Origin: Amblyornis subalaris
Lineage: Eukaryota > Chordata > Aves > Passeriformes > Ptilonorhynchidae
Direction: 5' to 3'
DNA: 64,000 nt
Assembly: GCA_018881555.1 (NCBI GenBank)
Contig: JACAXG010000232.1
Location: forward strand, 126,042 to 190,041
The notes below the pieces were generated by a model, which was not told the origin of the DNA, did not search any database, and saw only the letters and a list, made by a program, of their open reading frames with translations. Shown in pieces: positions 11,079 to 22,842 of the stretch. The translations under genes were made by a program, and so were the position numbers. Position 1 is the first letter of the stretch; every line of letters starts with the position of its first letter.

Positions 11079-14000
11079 ATGGCTTCCGCAGCCCTGTGGA
11101 GCCGCGGGGCCGCCTGGCTGAGGAGCTGCCGCGGGAGGGTCGTGCAGCGCGGCGGGAGCCGGGACCCGCCGGGAGTGCCGCGCTGCGAGGCTGGCAGGGG
11201 CTGCGCCGGCTCCCGGGAGGTGGTGCCGACCTGCGAGCGCTACGCGGTGCGGCGGCTGCCCTTCGCCCGGCTGGCGGACGGCGATGTGGCCTTCTTCGAG
11301 CGCCTCATGCCCGGCAGGGTCGTCACCGGCGAGGAGGAGGTGAAACCATTTAACGTGGACTGGCTGAAGTCGGTGCGAGGTAAGCGAGCTGGTTGATGTG
11401 CTCGGTTGGTGAAACCTCCTTCCTGCCTCTGTTAGTTACTGGAACAGAAAGTTTGCCATCGGAAATCTCATCTTTATTTGTGGTAGATCACATCTATACA
11501 GATCACAGAATATTCAGAGCTGGAAGGGATCCTCGAGGATCATCGAGTCCAACTCCTGCCCCTGCACAGACACCCCAACAATCCCACCCTGTGCCTCCCT
11601 GAGAGCAGTGTCCAAACGCTCCTGGAGCTCTGGCAGCCTTGGAGCCGTGACCATTCCCTGGGGAGCCTGTTCAGTGCCCCAGCACCCTCTGGGGGAAGAA
11701 CCTTTTGCTGATATCCACCCTAACCCTCCCTGACACAGCTCCAGCCATTCCCTGTCACTGGTCCCAGAGAGCAGAGATGAGTGCCTGCTCCTCCAAAATC
11801 AGTTTTTCTCATAAAAATATTCCTTTAAGAATTACCTGGTATCTGGTAAACTTTTAGGCTTTCATTAAAGGGAATCTAAACCCTGTAGCTTACTAATTAA
11901 TTTTTTCCTGAAACAAATTGATTCAGTTAACAGTTTTGACTGACCCTCAGAAAATAATCTGAAAGCTTTCAGGACACTTGATTGCAGCCTTCTAGTACCT
12001 TAAGAGGGCTTTAAAAGGGAGGGAGAGGTACTTTTTGTATGGGCCAGGAGTGGCAGGGCAAGGGTTAATGGCTTCCCATTGCCAGAGGCCAGGGATAGAT
12101 GGAATATTGGGGAGAAATTCTTCCCTGTGAGGGCAGGGAGGCTCTGGCACAGGGTGCCTAGAGAAGCTGTGGCTGCCCCATCCCTGAAAGTGTCCAAGGG
12201 CAGGCTGGACAGGACTTGGAGCAACCTGGTCTAGTGTTGCAGGTGTCCCTGCTCATGGCATGGGGTGGGATGAGATGAGCTTTTAGGTTCCCNCCAACCC
12301 GAATCATCCTGTGAGTCTAAATCAAGCATTGTGAATTCTCTCTTGCTTCTATCAAAGATTTAATGAGAACTTAAACCATTTCCCATTGTCCCCAGTGACA
12401 GCCAAGTCTACCTATACATGCAAAGTTTTTGCAGGACTTTAAGGGAAAGGCTGCTACTGAGATGTTTGTTGTCAAAGTGGTTGAAATGCCTAACAGTGGA
12501 GGGATCATTGTTATTTCCCACCTCATGCTTTCCCACCTGTTTCTTTCCACCCTCTGCAGAGCCNCAGCTTGCCTTGAGAGTCCCTTGTTTTCATTGCAGG
12601 CTGCAGCCAGCTGGTGTTGAAGCCACAGACGACAGCAGAGGTGTCTCAGGTTCTCAGGTAATGTCCGCCTTTTCTGCTGGGCGTGGTGCTGAGGAGACTC
12701 AGGTTGAGTCCGGGAAGATCTGGCAGGTGAAGGGAACTTGTAGGTGTTCAGACACCAATTCCTTAAGCACTGGAGTTGCTGAGGCAGTTTTCTTCATGAC
12801 TCTTCTGTTCTGATAAATGACTAAAATTAGCTATTGTACAGGTGCTCCAAGAGGAGAGGTTGTGTGAAGGATTCAGGAGGGTCTGTTTGAAAACGTAAAG
12901 AAGGCTAGGGCAGAACTGGGCAGCTTGAGGATCTGTTTTATCCACATCCTATGGTTCACTGGTGTGAGCACAGCTCTGGTTGGGCAGCCGTGTGCTGGCT
13001 GACCATTTGGCTGAAGAGCTGGAAGCTGCAGAAACCTGCTCCTAGCTCTGTTAAAACAGGGATGCAGAGGACAGGAAAGGCAGGCAGGGCTTCTGAAGGA
13101 ACTCTGGTGCTCTGGGGCTCTGTGCAAGAGCTGCTGTGAGCTCGGAGAGGATGTGGTTGGTGGTGCTTGGCAGGGATGTGGCAGGTGGAGCAGCTGAGGA
13201 ACAGGTGCATGTTTTGTTGCCTACAGGGCATTAATTTCCTGAGGGGAGGAGGAGGAGGAGGGCAGTCATGTCTGAAACCACTGCCAGAGGCTGGCTGTTA
13301 GAGCCCACTGAAGAGGCCAAGCTGTTAGGACAGATTGCTGCAGAAATAGCTTCTGTAGAAACATAAGCAGTGCTTCCCATGTGGATGTTGTGTGCCAGAT
13401 GTGTAGATACATGGGCCTAACCCCAGGTGTTGGTTCTTTGCTCAGTGCTGGGCTGAGTTCAGACAGGAGTTGCATTTTCTCACTTGGTCGTTAAAACTGT
13501 ATCCTTGCATCAATTTAATCTTTAGGTGAAATGCTGCTTAATTTTAAGGAGCACTGTCACAACAGCAGACATTCATGTAGAGGCGGAACTTCTCTGACAG
13601 ACTGATTATGGCCTTAAATTGCATAAAAATTCAGAAACCTTTTTCCTTCCAGGTATTGTCATGAGAGGAACCTGGCAGTGAACCCTCAGGGGGGTAACAC
13701 AGGCCTTGTTGGGGGCAGTGTTCCTGTCTTTGACGAGATCATTCTCTCTACCGCTCTCATGAACCGGATCATCAGCTTTGACAAGGTGTCTGGTAAATAT
13801 CACAGAGATGTGGGGTACAGAAATGAGCCCTGGGCTCCAAAACAGGCGTTTTCCTGGGAACAGATAACAGCAGGATCAGCAGGGTTCAGCCCAACAGCAT
13901 CATAAGGTCTGTTTGGATTTGGAGAGTTAGGGGTCAGGCTGGTGTGAGTATTTAAGTTCAGAGAGAGAGAGAATAGGCAGAGACAAACTTAATGTGATTG

Positions 14001-17000
14001 TGCTTTACCAATCCAGAGTTGTGAGTGACCAGATGCTAGGGCAATGGCAAAGCTCCCCGAGGTTTGAGGAGGGGACAGTTCCCTGGAGCATGCACAGACT
14101 CCTTGTGCATTTAAACTGAATCCCAGGAAGTTTTGGAGGAAGAGATGGTTGCATCTGCTCATACTGCTCCTGCTTCTTGAGGGGGCACCTTCTACCTGGC
14201 CATCAGCTTGCAGCAGGGCGTTTCTGTTCCAGGAATTCTTGTGTGCCAAGCGGGCTGTGTCTTGGAGAGACTCACTGAGTACTTGGAGGAGCAGGGGTTT
14301 ATCATGCCGCTCGACCTGGGAGCCAAAGGCAGCTGCCACATCGGGGGGAATGTGGCCACCAATGCCGGAGGCTTGCGGCTCTTGAGATACGGCTCTCTGC
14401 GAGGGACGGTGCTGGGCCTGGAAGTGGTAAGGCGAGTACCTGGCAGTTCCATTCTCTGTTTCATCCTCTGCTTCCTACTGCTTCTTACTCTTCTATCTAT
14501 CCAGCACGCAGACAAGTTCCTCTCCAGGCTTCCACTCTCAACTTTTCCTTGTTGGGCTCTTTTGAGAAGGGTCAGTACATGTCTTCATGCGTCTAGCGTC
14601 TTGGCGGTGCTGCTACAGTTTCCAGCTTCTGCCTCTGTGCTTGCTGACAGAGGTGGTGTTGGGTGGTCTTCTAATCCAGAGAAGTGAAAAGAAGATAGGG
14701 AGAGNTTGGGGGATCCCAGGTTACCAGCATGGAGTAGGTTCCTCTGAGCAGTGNGTCTCTGGAACACTCTGCTAAATCCATCCTGCAGCACTCTCTTCTA
14801 GTGGCTGTTCGCTCAGCTTTTNATAGAATCATAGGATCACAAACCGGTTTGGGTTAGAAGGGACCTTAAAGATCATCTTAAGGCTTAAAGCCGNCCCCAT
14901 AAGAGAGCTGTCTGCTTTCAGTTCATTTGGCTGCTGGCTTTGTCCTAGAGTCTCTGCTGTTCCTCAGCTGCTCCTGTCCTACAGGCAAGTACCTCGGGGT
15001 GTAAAGGCTGCATTAAGCGTTCTGAAAGATTTCAGGGCTGGGGAGCAAAGCATTAATGGGAAAAAATTGGGCAGGGAACAAAAGCATGGCTTGGGTTTAT
15101 TATGTAGGCTTAGAAAGGAGAGGGTTTGTCTTTCAGGTCAGTCCTTCTAGTGTCAAAATAGTCCTTAACNATGTGTCTTGGAGATATTCAGCCTTGATTT
15201 CAGGCTTAAGTGGCAGAGGGTTCACTTCATTCTGCTTAACTGTTCACTGTTTCAAGTAGCTTTCCTTGTTTCTGCTGGATAATGGGAGCTAGGGCTGCAG
15301 AGAATGGCTGGTCTTCTCTACCACTAGTAAGAAAAGCAGAGCAAACTGGATCTTCTGTTATTACTTGTCCTACTGGAAGGAGAGAAGTATGGGGGAAATA
15401 TCTACTCTATCCTACTCAGGTAGGGNACAGGGGGGAGGAAGAGCTGGGAATGGAGGAGCGGTGTGGGAACGTGTCCCCCTGCTCAAGGGAGTGGCACTTC
15501 CCATCAGCTTGGCTGTAGGCAAGTTCGTGACAGCAGGTTCCTGCCTGATGCTCTGACTGGGCCTCTGTGTTCCCACAGGTGCTGGCCGATGGCTCAGCTC
15601 TGGACTGTCTGGCCTCTCTGCGCAAAGATAACACGGGCTATGACCTGAAACAGCTCTTCATCGGATCCGAGGGCACCTTGGGAGTTATCACTGCTGTCTC
15701 CATACTCTGTCCTCAGAAGCCTAAGNCTGTCAATCTGGCATTCCTAGGTCTGAGCTGATATTAACGATGTCACACAAGAATTCGGAGCCTGGGAAGGGAA
15801 TAGGGATGGAGAGGAGAAAGCACTGCTCAGCCTGCTGAGCTGGACTGCCAGCATCAGCTGTTTTCTGGGAAATAGTGTAGGACTCTTGTGCTAAAATACC
15901 TGTGCAGATACTTAATGTCTGTTGAAATACCTGCAAGGGCAGGCTGTTCTATAAGGCAAGTGGAGCCAGGAGCTTAGCAGAGTGAGGAGGCTGACAGGAC
16001 AGTCCTCTCACTGACAAGGGCCCAGTCTGACAGTCTCAAGAGGTGAGCANGGCCAGACTGTAACAGTAGGCAGAGGCGGTCACCAGGCGAGTGACAAGGT
16101 GGCAGGGCAAGGCTGGAAAGTCACGTCTGCAGGTCAGGCTCTGGATCAGCAGAGTACATGGCCAAGTACAGCTGCTTAAAAGCTGCTTAAAAGCTGCTTC
16201 TGGGTGTCACTTTAGCAGGTCCAGAGCTGTTTGTGGGGAGCCTTCACTGAGACTTTTTTCCTTCTCAAAATCCTCCAAAGGGTGTGGGGTGGGGTCTGTT
16301 TTTTGTTCCTCATTCCTCTCTGTGTTCTGTCTGAAGGGTGTCAGAGTTTTGCCAAGGTTCTGGAAACATTCACAACCTGCAGAGCCATGNTGGGTGAGAT
16401 CCTGTCTGCATATGAGTTCATGGATGAGAAGTGCATGGAATTGGTTGAGAGACATCTCAAGCTATCCAGCCCAGTGACAGGTACCAGTGACATTCACACT
16501 GTAGAAAGGGGTATTGTACTGCTTGGGGATTTTTAGACTAGTTTTAAACACTTTTTAAAAGTGACTCATTTTAAAAAGTTGACTCAATGACTTTTAAAAA
16601 CTTAGTGAGTGTATGGTCATCCCTCATAATTTTTGTATCCAGTATTTCATTCCAAACACCTTGTATCTTTAAAGATGAGAACTTTTACTTGTACTTGTCC
16701 CCACAAAACTGCTGGTTTTCTGAAAAGTGGTGGCTCAATAAAAGATATAGCATGTCAGTGAAGTGTCGTACAGGTAAAACACCGCCCTCTCTGGCACCAG
16801 AGAGTCTGGGCACATAACATGTGGGGAAAGCTCCAAAACCTGCCCTAAATTCCTCTCTTTTACCCCAGGACATCTTCTTACTTTGTTGTCTCTCACTCTC
16901 AGACAGCCCTTTTTATGTTTTAATTGAAACTTCGGGCTCCAACTCAACCCACGATGAAGAAAAATTGAGCAACTTCCTAGAACAGGCCTTGGCTTCTGGT

Positions 17001-18816
17001 TTGGTCACTGATGGAACTGTGGCAACGGACAGCAAGAAAATAAAGGCAAGTCAGCATTTCCTCTTCCACAAATCTCTTTAACATGGATTTGTATTTTTTG
17101 TAGGGAAGTGTTCAGACTGATGTGTGGTATAAGCATGGAACCCAAGAGCTACCTGGTTTATATGGATTTCTGTGATCCTTGAATCCTCAGGTGCTGTGGA
17201 GCCTGCGGGAGAGAATCGCAGAGGCCCTCACTCACGATGGTTATGTGTACAAGTACGACATCTCTCTGCCCGTGGGAAAGCTCTATGACCTCGTGACTGA
17301 CATGAGGACTCGGCTGGGCCAGAGTGCCAAAAACGTGGTGGGCTACGGCCACTTGGGTAAGGGGATGCTGGGAAAGGAGGTGATTGCCCTTCTGTGCTCC
17401 AGGTTTCACTGTGCAGCGATTAGTCAGAGGCTTAAACTGAGGGCCATGGAAGAGGAGGGTGCACCAGGATCTTTGTGTTTGAATTTCAGACTGTTTTCCA
17501 TACACTGATGGCAGGTAGCTGGCCAATGAGACACACAACNGGTCATTTGTATCTTCTTGCTGTGTACTTTCTATTTAAAGATGTAATTTGTTCAGTTGGA
17601 CCATCAATTTGGTAATGTACTTAGATACATTGGCAGATAAATACTTTCTTGTCCAAAGTGATTAATCCTACTGGAAATCAATTTTTTGTGAGCCATTAAC
17701 CCTCCAACAGAGAGTGATAAAGATAGTGCACAGAAAGGCTGATAGATTTGTCAGCATGATGGGAAACTAATCTGATTTTACAAGCAGGTAAATTGGTCTC
17801 TTAGCAGAGCTGTTCTGTTACAAAAAAAACATGGAACACTCTTGAGCATACTTGATTAGGGATGATTTGAAAGACATGTTGCATAACAAAGGCTCCCTGT
17901 GGTAGCTCTTGGTTTTGAGGACTAAGCTGTGCTGTGAGGGTTTGCTGGGATGCAGGAAGAGGTTCCGGAGGGAGGAGGATGAGTAAGTTGTATTTATCTT
18001 TGTGTGTTTTGTCTTTGGAGTACCCAGCAACTCTGTGCTTAATCAAATGCCATCACACGCAGTGGCAAAAGGAGAAAATGTTCTGCTTTCTTTGTTTCTG
18101 TTGACACAGTGCCAAAGCGCATTTGGAGCACTGCACAAACATAATAGGGAGAGAAAAAGTGATGAAGGGCCATGTTGAAATCTAATGATCATTATGAAAT
18201 GCCACTGGGGAAGTCTTTGTCATGGCATCACCGTGGTGGCACAATCATTAATGCAGCACAGTGGGAATTTTAAAATCACAAAAGTGGGAGTTTGAAAGTA
18301 GCTTAACTCAGAACCCTTCCTCAAATATTGCACTGGAAGCACAGAAAAACAAAGATCCTATTTGAATTATTTGTACACGGAGAGGCTGACATTTGTAGGA
18401 CAGTGAGCTTGTCCTTTTTGCGCGGTTTGCAGACTAACAAAGGCCCTGTTGTTTGAGTATGTGGAAGAGCCAGGAATGAGTATCCATTACAGGGCCACCC
18501 AGTTTTTCTCCCAGACCCACCTGTACAACGTTTCCTTCCAGGAGATGGGAACTTGCACTTGAACATCACGGCGGAGTCCTACAGCCATGATCTGCTGGAT
18601 GCCATCGAGCCCTTTGTGTACGAGTGGACTGCGAGGTGCAGTGGGAGCATCAGCGCAGAGCACGGGCTGGGCTTCAAGAAGAAGCAGTTCATTCAGTACA
18701 GCAAACCCAGCGAGGCAGTCATGCTCATGCAGCAGTTCAAAGCCATGCTGGACCCCAAAGGGATCCTCAACCCCTACAAGATGCTGCCCTCGGCTCCCGA
18801 GAGCAGCACGTGCTGA
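11079..18816 (+). CDS. D2HGDH: D-2-hydroxyglutarate dehydrogenase, mitochondrial
   Basis: FAD flavoprotein of the mitochondrial matrix that oxidises D-2-hydroxyglutarate to 2-oxoglutarate. Coding exons: 11079-11379, 12600-12657, 13653-13792, 14233-14426, 15579-15747, 16337-16480, 16903-17045, 17191-17356, 18542-18816. They join without a frame break to 529 aa (human about 521). The N-terminus is Arg/Ala/Gly-rich with no early acid, as expected for a mitochondrial presequence. The PCMH-type FAD domain (about 100-285) carries NPQGGNTG (130-137) and [10 protein letters not shown]. The C-terminal oxidase domain has GYGHLGDGNLHL, with H437 and H444, and SAEHG with E478 and H479, matching the metal and active-site residues of the family. 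Exon 7 ends at AAG with a GC donor (GCAAGT). CR1 copies lie in introns 1 and 4. Confidence 0.97.
11502..11805 (-). repeat. CR1 LINE fragment, antisense (divergent subfamily)
   Basis: In D2HGDH intron 1. It begins at the 3' signature CACAGAATATTCAGAGCTGG, continues with CATCGAGTCCAACTCCTG, and ends in the block with CCAGAGAGCAGAGATGAGTG. Its wording differs from the other CR1 pieces here, so it belongs to another subfamily. Confidence 0.85.
12035..12322 (+). repeat. CR1 LINE 3' fragment
   Basis: Sense CR1 3' end in D2HGDH intron 1, about 280 bp before exon 2. It has the GGGGAGAAATTCTTCCCTGT, CTGTGGCTGCCCC and GGTGTCCCTGCTCATGGCA blocks and ends at ATCATCCTGTGAGTCT. Confidence 0.9.
14823..14902 (-). 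repeat. CR1 LINE fragment, antisense
   Basis: Short antisense CR1 3' tip in D2HGDH intron 4: ATAGAATCATAGGATCAC, then GGGTTAGAAGGGACCTTAAA. The remaining element is lost. Confidence 0.8.
17046..17190 (+). other. D2HGDH: GC-AG intron of D2HGDH
   Basis: The junction reads ATAAAG|GCAAGT at 17045/17046 and CCTCAG|GTGCTG at 17190/17191. No GT nearby gives a usable frame, whereas the GC donor joins two phase-0 exons directly (K-I-K then V-L-W). AAG|GCAAGT is the strong consensus form typical of GC donors. The intron is only 145 bp. Confidence 0.85.
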
Positions 18817-19607
18817 GGAGCCAGCAGAGCAGAGCAGCTCCAGCTCCATACCGGCACTTTAGCCATAAACACCCTGGTGGATCAGCAAGCACGTGGAGTG
18901 CTCCGTGTTTGATTTCTTTAGTGGGATGGAACAAGTAAAGGAACGTGGTTGCTCTTTTCAGGGGTGCCTGCTCTTGCTGGAGAATACACTGCTGGGTTTC
19001 CTATTTAGTCTGAACATTGAAACCAAACACAGAGATACTGTGTGTGTATGGGTATTCCAGCTCTCTTTCCCTTAGATTTGCTCTGATTTATCAGTGACAG
19101 CAGCCAAAGAAGGCATTTTCTCACTTGGAGTGTGCAAGTGAAGCATCAGAGTCACAGGAGAACCTGTGGATGCAAATCTTCCAAGTGAAGGTGCTGCTCA
19201 TCCTCACTTCTCTTATCTAATACACTTCTCCCAAAGCCCACAACAGCATCAGGTTATGGCCTCTTCAGTGATGCCACCTCCAGACTGTCCCAAATAGGCA
19301 TCAGTGTTGTCCCATGTACAGGTTTGCTGTTCTGGAAGGACTAGCCAGAGAAGAGAGGGTGCCTTGAGACCCCAACTTCTGTATTTTATCAACTGGAGGA
19401 GAAATACCAGCAGCCAGGCTGAGGGAGGGGATCCCAGGACACCTGTCTGGCAGGGGCAGACTCTAGGCATGCCAGTATTTCCTGTTTCCTTGACTTGCAG
19501 TCTGTCCTTCACNGCAAATCATGATTTGCTCTCACAGAGAGATGTAAAATTATCCCTCCCAACCTTGCTGGATGATGTCTCGGATAACCCTGAGTGATAA
19601 TCCAAAA

Positions 19608-19719
19608 GGATGGGGCTTAGAGCAACCTGGTCTAGAGGAAGGTGTCCCTGCCCATGGCAGGGGAGTGGAACTAGATGGGCTTTAAGGTCCCTTCCAACCC
19701 AAACCACTCTGTGATTTTA
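19608..19719 (+). repeat. CR1 LINE 3' fragment
   Basis: Sense 3' end only: GGGGCTTAGAGCAACCTGG, the GTGTCCCTGCCCATGGCAGG block, and a terminal CACTCTGTGATT. Confidence 0.9.
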
Positions 19720-19747
19720 CCCTGGGAGTGCTGTGGACTCTGTGGAG

Positions 19748-20502
19748 GGACAACATGCCTTGCAGAGGGCTCTGGATAGATGCACCATCAGGCAACTGTC
19801 AGTGGCACAAAACTAAGTCCAAGTGNTGGATTCTGTGCCCAAGGTGGAGCAACACTGAGCACAAGTGTAAGCAGGGAGAAGAGTGGCTGGGGAGCAGCCC
19901 TGCAGAAAGGATCTGGGGGTGCTGGTTGGCAGCAGCTCGGTAGGAACCATCGCCAGGAGGGCAAATGGCATCCTGGGGGCATCCCACACAGCATGGCCAA
20001 CGGGTCAGGAGAGGGGATGGTCCGGCTGTGCTCAGCACTGGTGCGGCCTCACCCAGAGCGCTCCAACAATAGAGATGATGGGAAGGTACTTGAATGTGTC
20101 CAGAAGAGGACAACCACACTGGTGCCAGGGCTGGAAGGCATGTCCTGGGAGGAGGCTGAGGGCTCTGGATTTGTCTGGTTTGGAGAGAAGGAGGCTAAGG
20201 GACAATCTCATCCCCCTCTGCAGCTTCCTCAGGAGGGGACATGGAGAGGGAAGTGCTGATCTCATGGNAATGGCTCAAAGCAGTGCCAGGGCAGGTGCAG
20301 GCTGGACATTAGGAAGTGTTTCTTTATAGAGAAAATGATCAAATACTGCACCAGGCTCCTGGAGAGGTGGTTAATGTCCCAGACTGTCAGTGTTCAAGAG
20401 GCATTTGGACAATGCTGTAACTTTAGGGCAGCCCTGAACTGGTCAGGCAGTTTTACCAGATGATTGTCGTAANTTCCTTGCAGTTGGAACTGTTCTATTC
20501 AA
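19748..20502 (+). repeat. CR1 LINE, longer 3' copy with decayed ORF2 end
   Basis: The longest CR1 copy here, about 750 bp. It carries the end of the reverse-transcriptase ORF: a decayed reading frame still shows KDLGVLV and ANGILG. The 3' UTR follows, ending near TTCCTTGCAGTTGGAACTGT. It is interrupted and not functional. Confidence 0.85.
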
Positions 20503-20835
20503 ACATGGAGGGTTTTGTTGGTTTTGGGGTTTGGTTTTATTTGCTATAGTCTGTTTTGAGATAGGAGATTGTAATTTATGGTTTGTTGTACAAAACCACA
20601 TTGTCACCCTTCTGCTATAGAGGGCGGTGAGTCATTCATCTTCTGGTTTACTTGGTGTTTGCTAGTCATCCGTATTTACTGATACATGTCACTCATAAGC
20701 CAGGCTTTGTTGTAGCCAAGTGAAGCAGGTGGTGATTAGGAAGAGCAGGGGATTTGCCAAAAGTAAATAATGTCACTAACTTGACCACCTTTTATAACAA
20801 AAGGATGTTTTCTGTCAACATGGGGAGAGCAGTGG

Positions 20836-20992
20836 GGGTCAGCAAAGCCTTTGACGCTCTTTCCCACAATCTTCTCCAGACTGGACAGGGATTTGAGCAG
20901 CCTGGTTTAGTGGAGGGTGTCCCCTGCCCATGGCAAGGGGGTTGGAACAAGATGAGCTTCCAACCCAAACCATCCTGTGATTCTGTGATTCT
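20836..20992 (+). repeat. CR1 LINE fragment, internally deleted
   Basis: An RT-domain scrap (AGCAAAGCCTTTGACGCTCT) is joined directly to a CR1 3' tail (GAGCAGCCTGGTTTAG, GATTCTGTGATTCT), so the middle has been deleted or two copies have fused. Confidence 0.75.
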
Positions 20993-21584
20993 CCTGGACC
21001 GCCTGGGTGGGCAGCGAGACAGGTAAGAAGCTGGCTCAGAGGCTGTGCTCAGAGGGTGCCTACTGGTGGCTTTTACTCAGGTGTACTGGTTTGGGAAGCC
21101 TTACTGGATGCCATGAGAGTAGGAAAGGTGGTGTCTTAAAACAGTAGCCATCTTCTCTGCTAGCTGCCTTTCAGTGATTTTGGCTCTTCCAGAGAGGAGT
21201 GAAATAAATGTTCCATCCAGAGCCTTGTTCGTGGAAGAAAAAAGTCATCCTAAAGAGTGTTTTCTTCTGTTCTAATGCAGAATACAATCTCTACAAGGCT
21301 GCACGCTGTCAGATGGCACTAAGGGTGCTGGCTTGTGCTCAGCTCAGTATTGCAACACCCTTCACAATACAATTCTAAGATCACACCTCTCTCAGCTTGG
21401 CCACAGGGATGCTTTTGACAGAAATACCTCCATATGTTACATGGCCTGCCAGTATCTAGTCCTGCCCTCCAGTCTTGTCCCTTCAACTCTTCCCAGTATG
21501 GCACACTCCCCACCTCTCCTGTCATCTCCCAGGACCAGTCACAGAGGAGCTGATTGTCTTCTGGGGTGAAGTGAACGATGCCAT

Positions 21585-21805
21585 CATTAGCAAAGAGGAA
21601 GAATTTTTTCATGGAGATGGATGTCAGGCATTGGCAGGGGCTGCCCTGGGAGGTAGTGGAGTCCCCATCCCTGGAGGTGTCCAAGGAATGCCTGGACATG
21701 ACACTCAGTGCTCTGGTCTGATTGACAGGGTGGGGATTGGCCACAGGCTTAATGGTCTTAGATGTCTCTTCCAACCCAAAGGATTCTGGAATTCTGTGGT
21801 CCTTT
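21585..21805 (+). repeat. CR1 LINE 3' fragment (different subfamily)
   Basis: Sense copy with GCAGGGGCTGCCCTGGGAGG, GTGGAGTCCCCATCCCTGGA and the end TCTCTTCCAACCCAAAGGAT followed by ATTCTGTGGTC. Confidence 0.8.
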
Positions 21806-22557
21806 GAAAAGAGAAGACAGCTCATGCAACACAGTCAGCCTGTGCTGCTTGGGTATGGGGTGATGTAAAAATATGGAAAGTCCATGATGTCGTTGGAGAA
21901 GAAATACGCAGGATTTGCTTTCTACCAGGATAGGCTGATGCAGCTCATTCTCTCTGGATCAGGCTATTTACATTTTCTGCTCTTTTCCTACACTGTTCTT
22001 TCTCTTTTTTTACCCAAACTACTGACCATCACTGTTTAAAATATAGGCTTTCCATATGAAAGGCTCTTTTTGGGAAGCAGAACTTTCCATACTCCTCTTT
22101 TTCAGCTATGCATGGAGAGTGCTCAGGAGGGAGACACACAACANGGTGCTGTGGCTGGGGAAGTTCTGGCACAGCTCCATTTAACCATCTTCCTACACGT
22201 GAAGATCCTAAAGCTCCATGTAAGTTTTACTGTTTCACTAAACAATACAGCAGTTCCCTGAGGGTATACAGGGAGAAGATAGTGTAGAATTATTTTATAG
22301 TATCTTTCCTAGGCCTTACTAATGTGTTCTCAGTGATGCTTTCAAATAGTGTTGCACTGTTGTTTATAGGAGGGAGAGACAGGGTAGGTACGTGTATGTG
22401 TATTTTTAGGAAGAATCATTGTGTCAGGAATTTCTTGTGCAAAATTCTCATTTTTCTGGGACAGACTTAGAGTGTTGTGGATGCCTCACACTTTGAAGCA
22501 GGGGTCTTCTGGCACAGTGAGGAAACACTTGGCACTCNACTCGTTTTGCCTCTCTCT

Positions 22558-22842
22558 GTACTGGTTTATGGCTGGGGTAGAGTTAATTTTCTTCACAGTA
22601 GCTGGTCTGGATCTGTGTTTGGATCAGTGATGGAAGCACAGGACTGTTGAAGCTGTTGCTTGAGTGGTGCTTGCACAGCATCAAGGTCTATTCTGCTCCT
22701 CACCCTGCCCCACCGGTGAGGGGTTGGGGTGTGCAAGGAGCTGGGAGGGGACACAGCCGACCCCAAGTGACCACAGAGATCTCCCACACCATAGAACACT
22801 GTGCTCCGCAATAAAATTTAGGGAAGAAGGAGGAAGGGGTGC
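22558..22842 (+). mobile_element. Truncated ERVL-type solo LTR
   Basis: It starts TGTACTGGTTTATGGCTGGG and continues with GTAGAGTTAATTTTCTTC and GAGCTGGGAGGGGACACAGC, the U3 wording of a common avian ERVL-like LTR. The R/U5 end is not recognisable. No retroviral coding sequence flanks it, so it is a decayed solo LTR. Confidence 0.65.

Noticed and set aside
19780..20330. Several overlapping open frames of about 150 codons
   Set aside because: They are decayed remnants of the CR1 ORF2 end and its 3' UTR, not a host gene.
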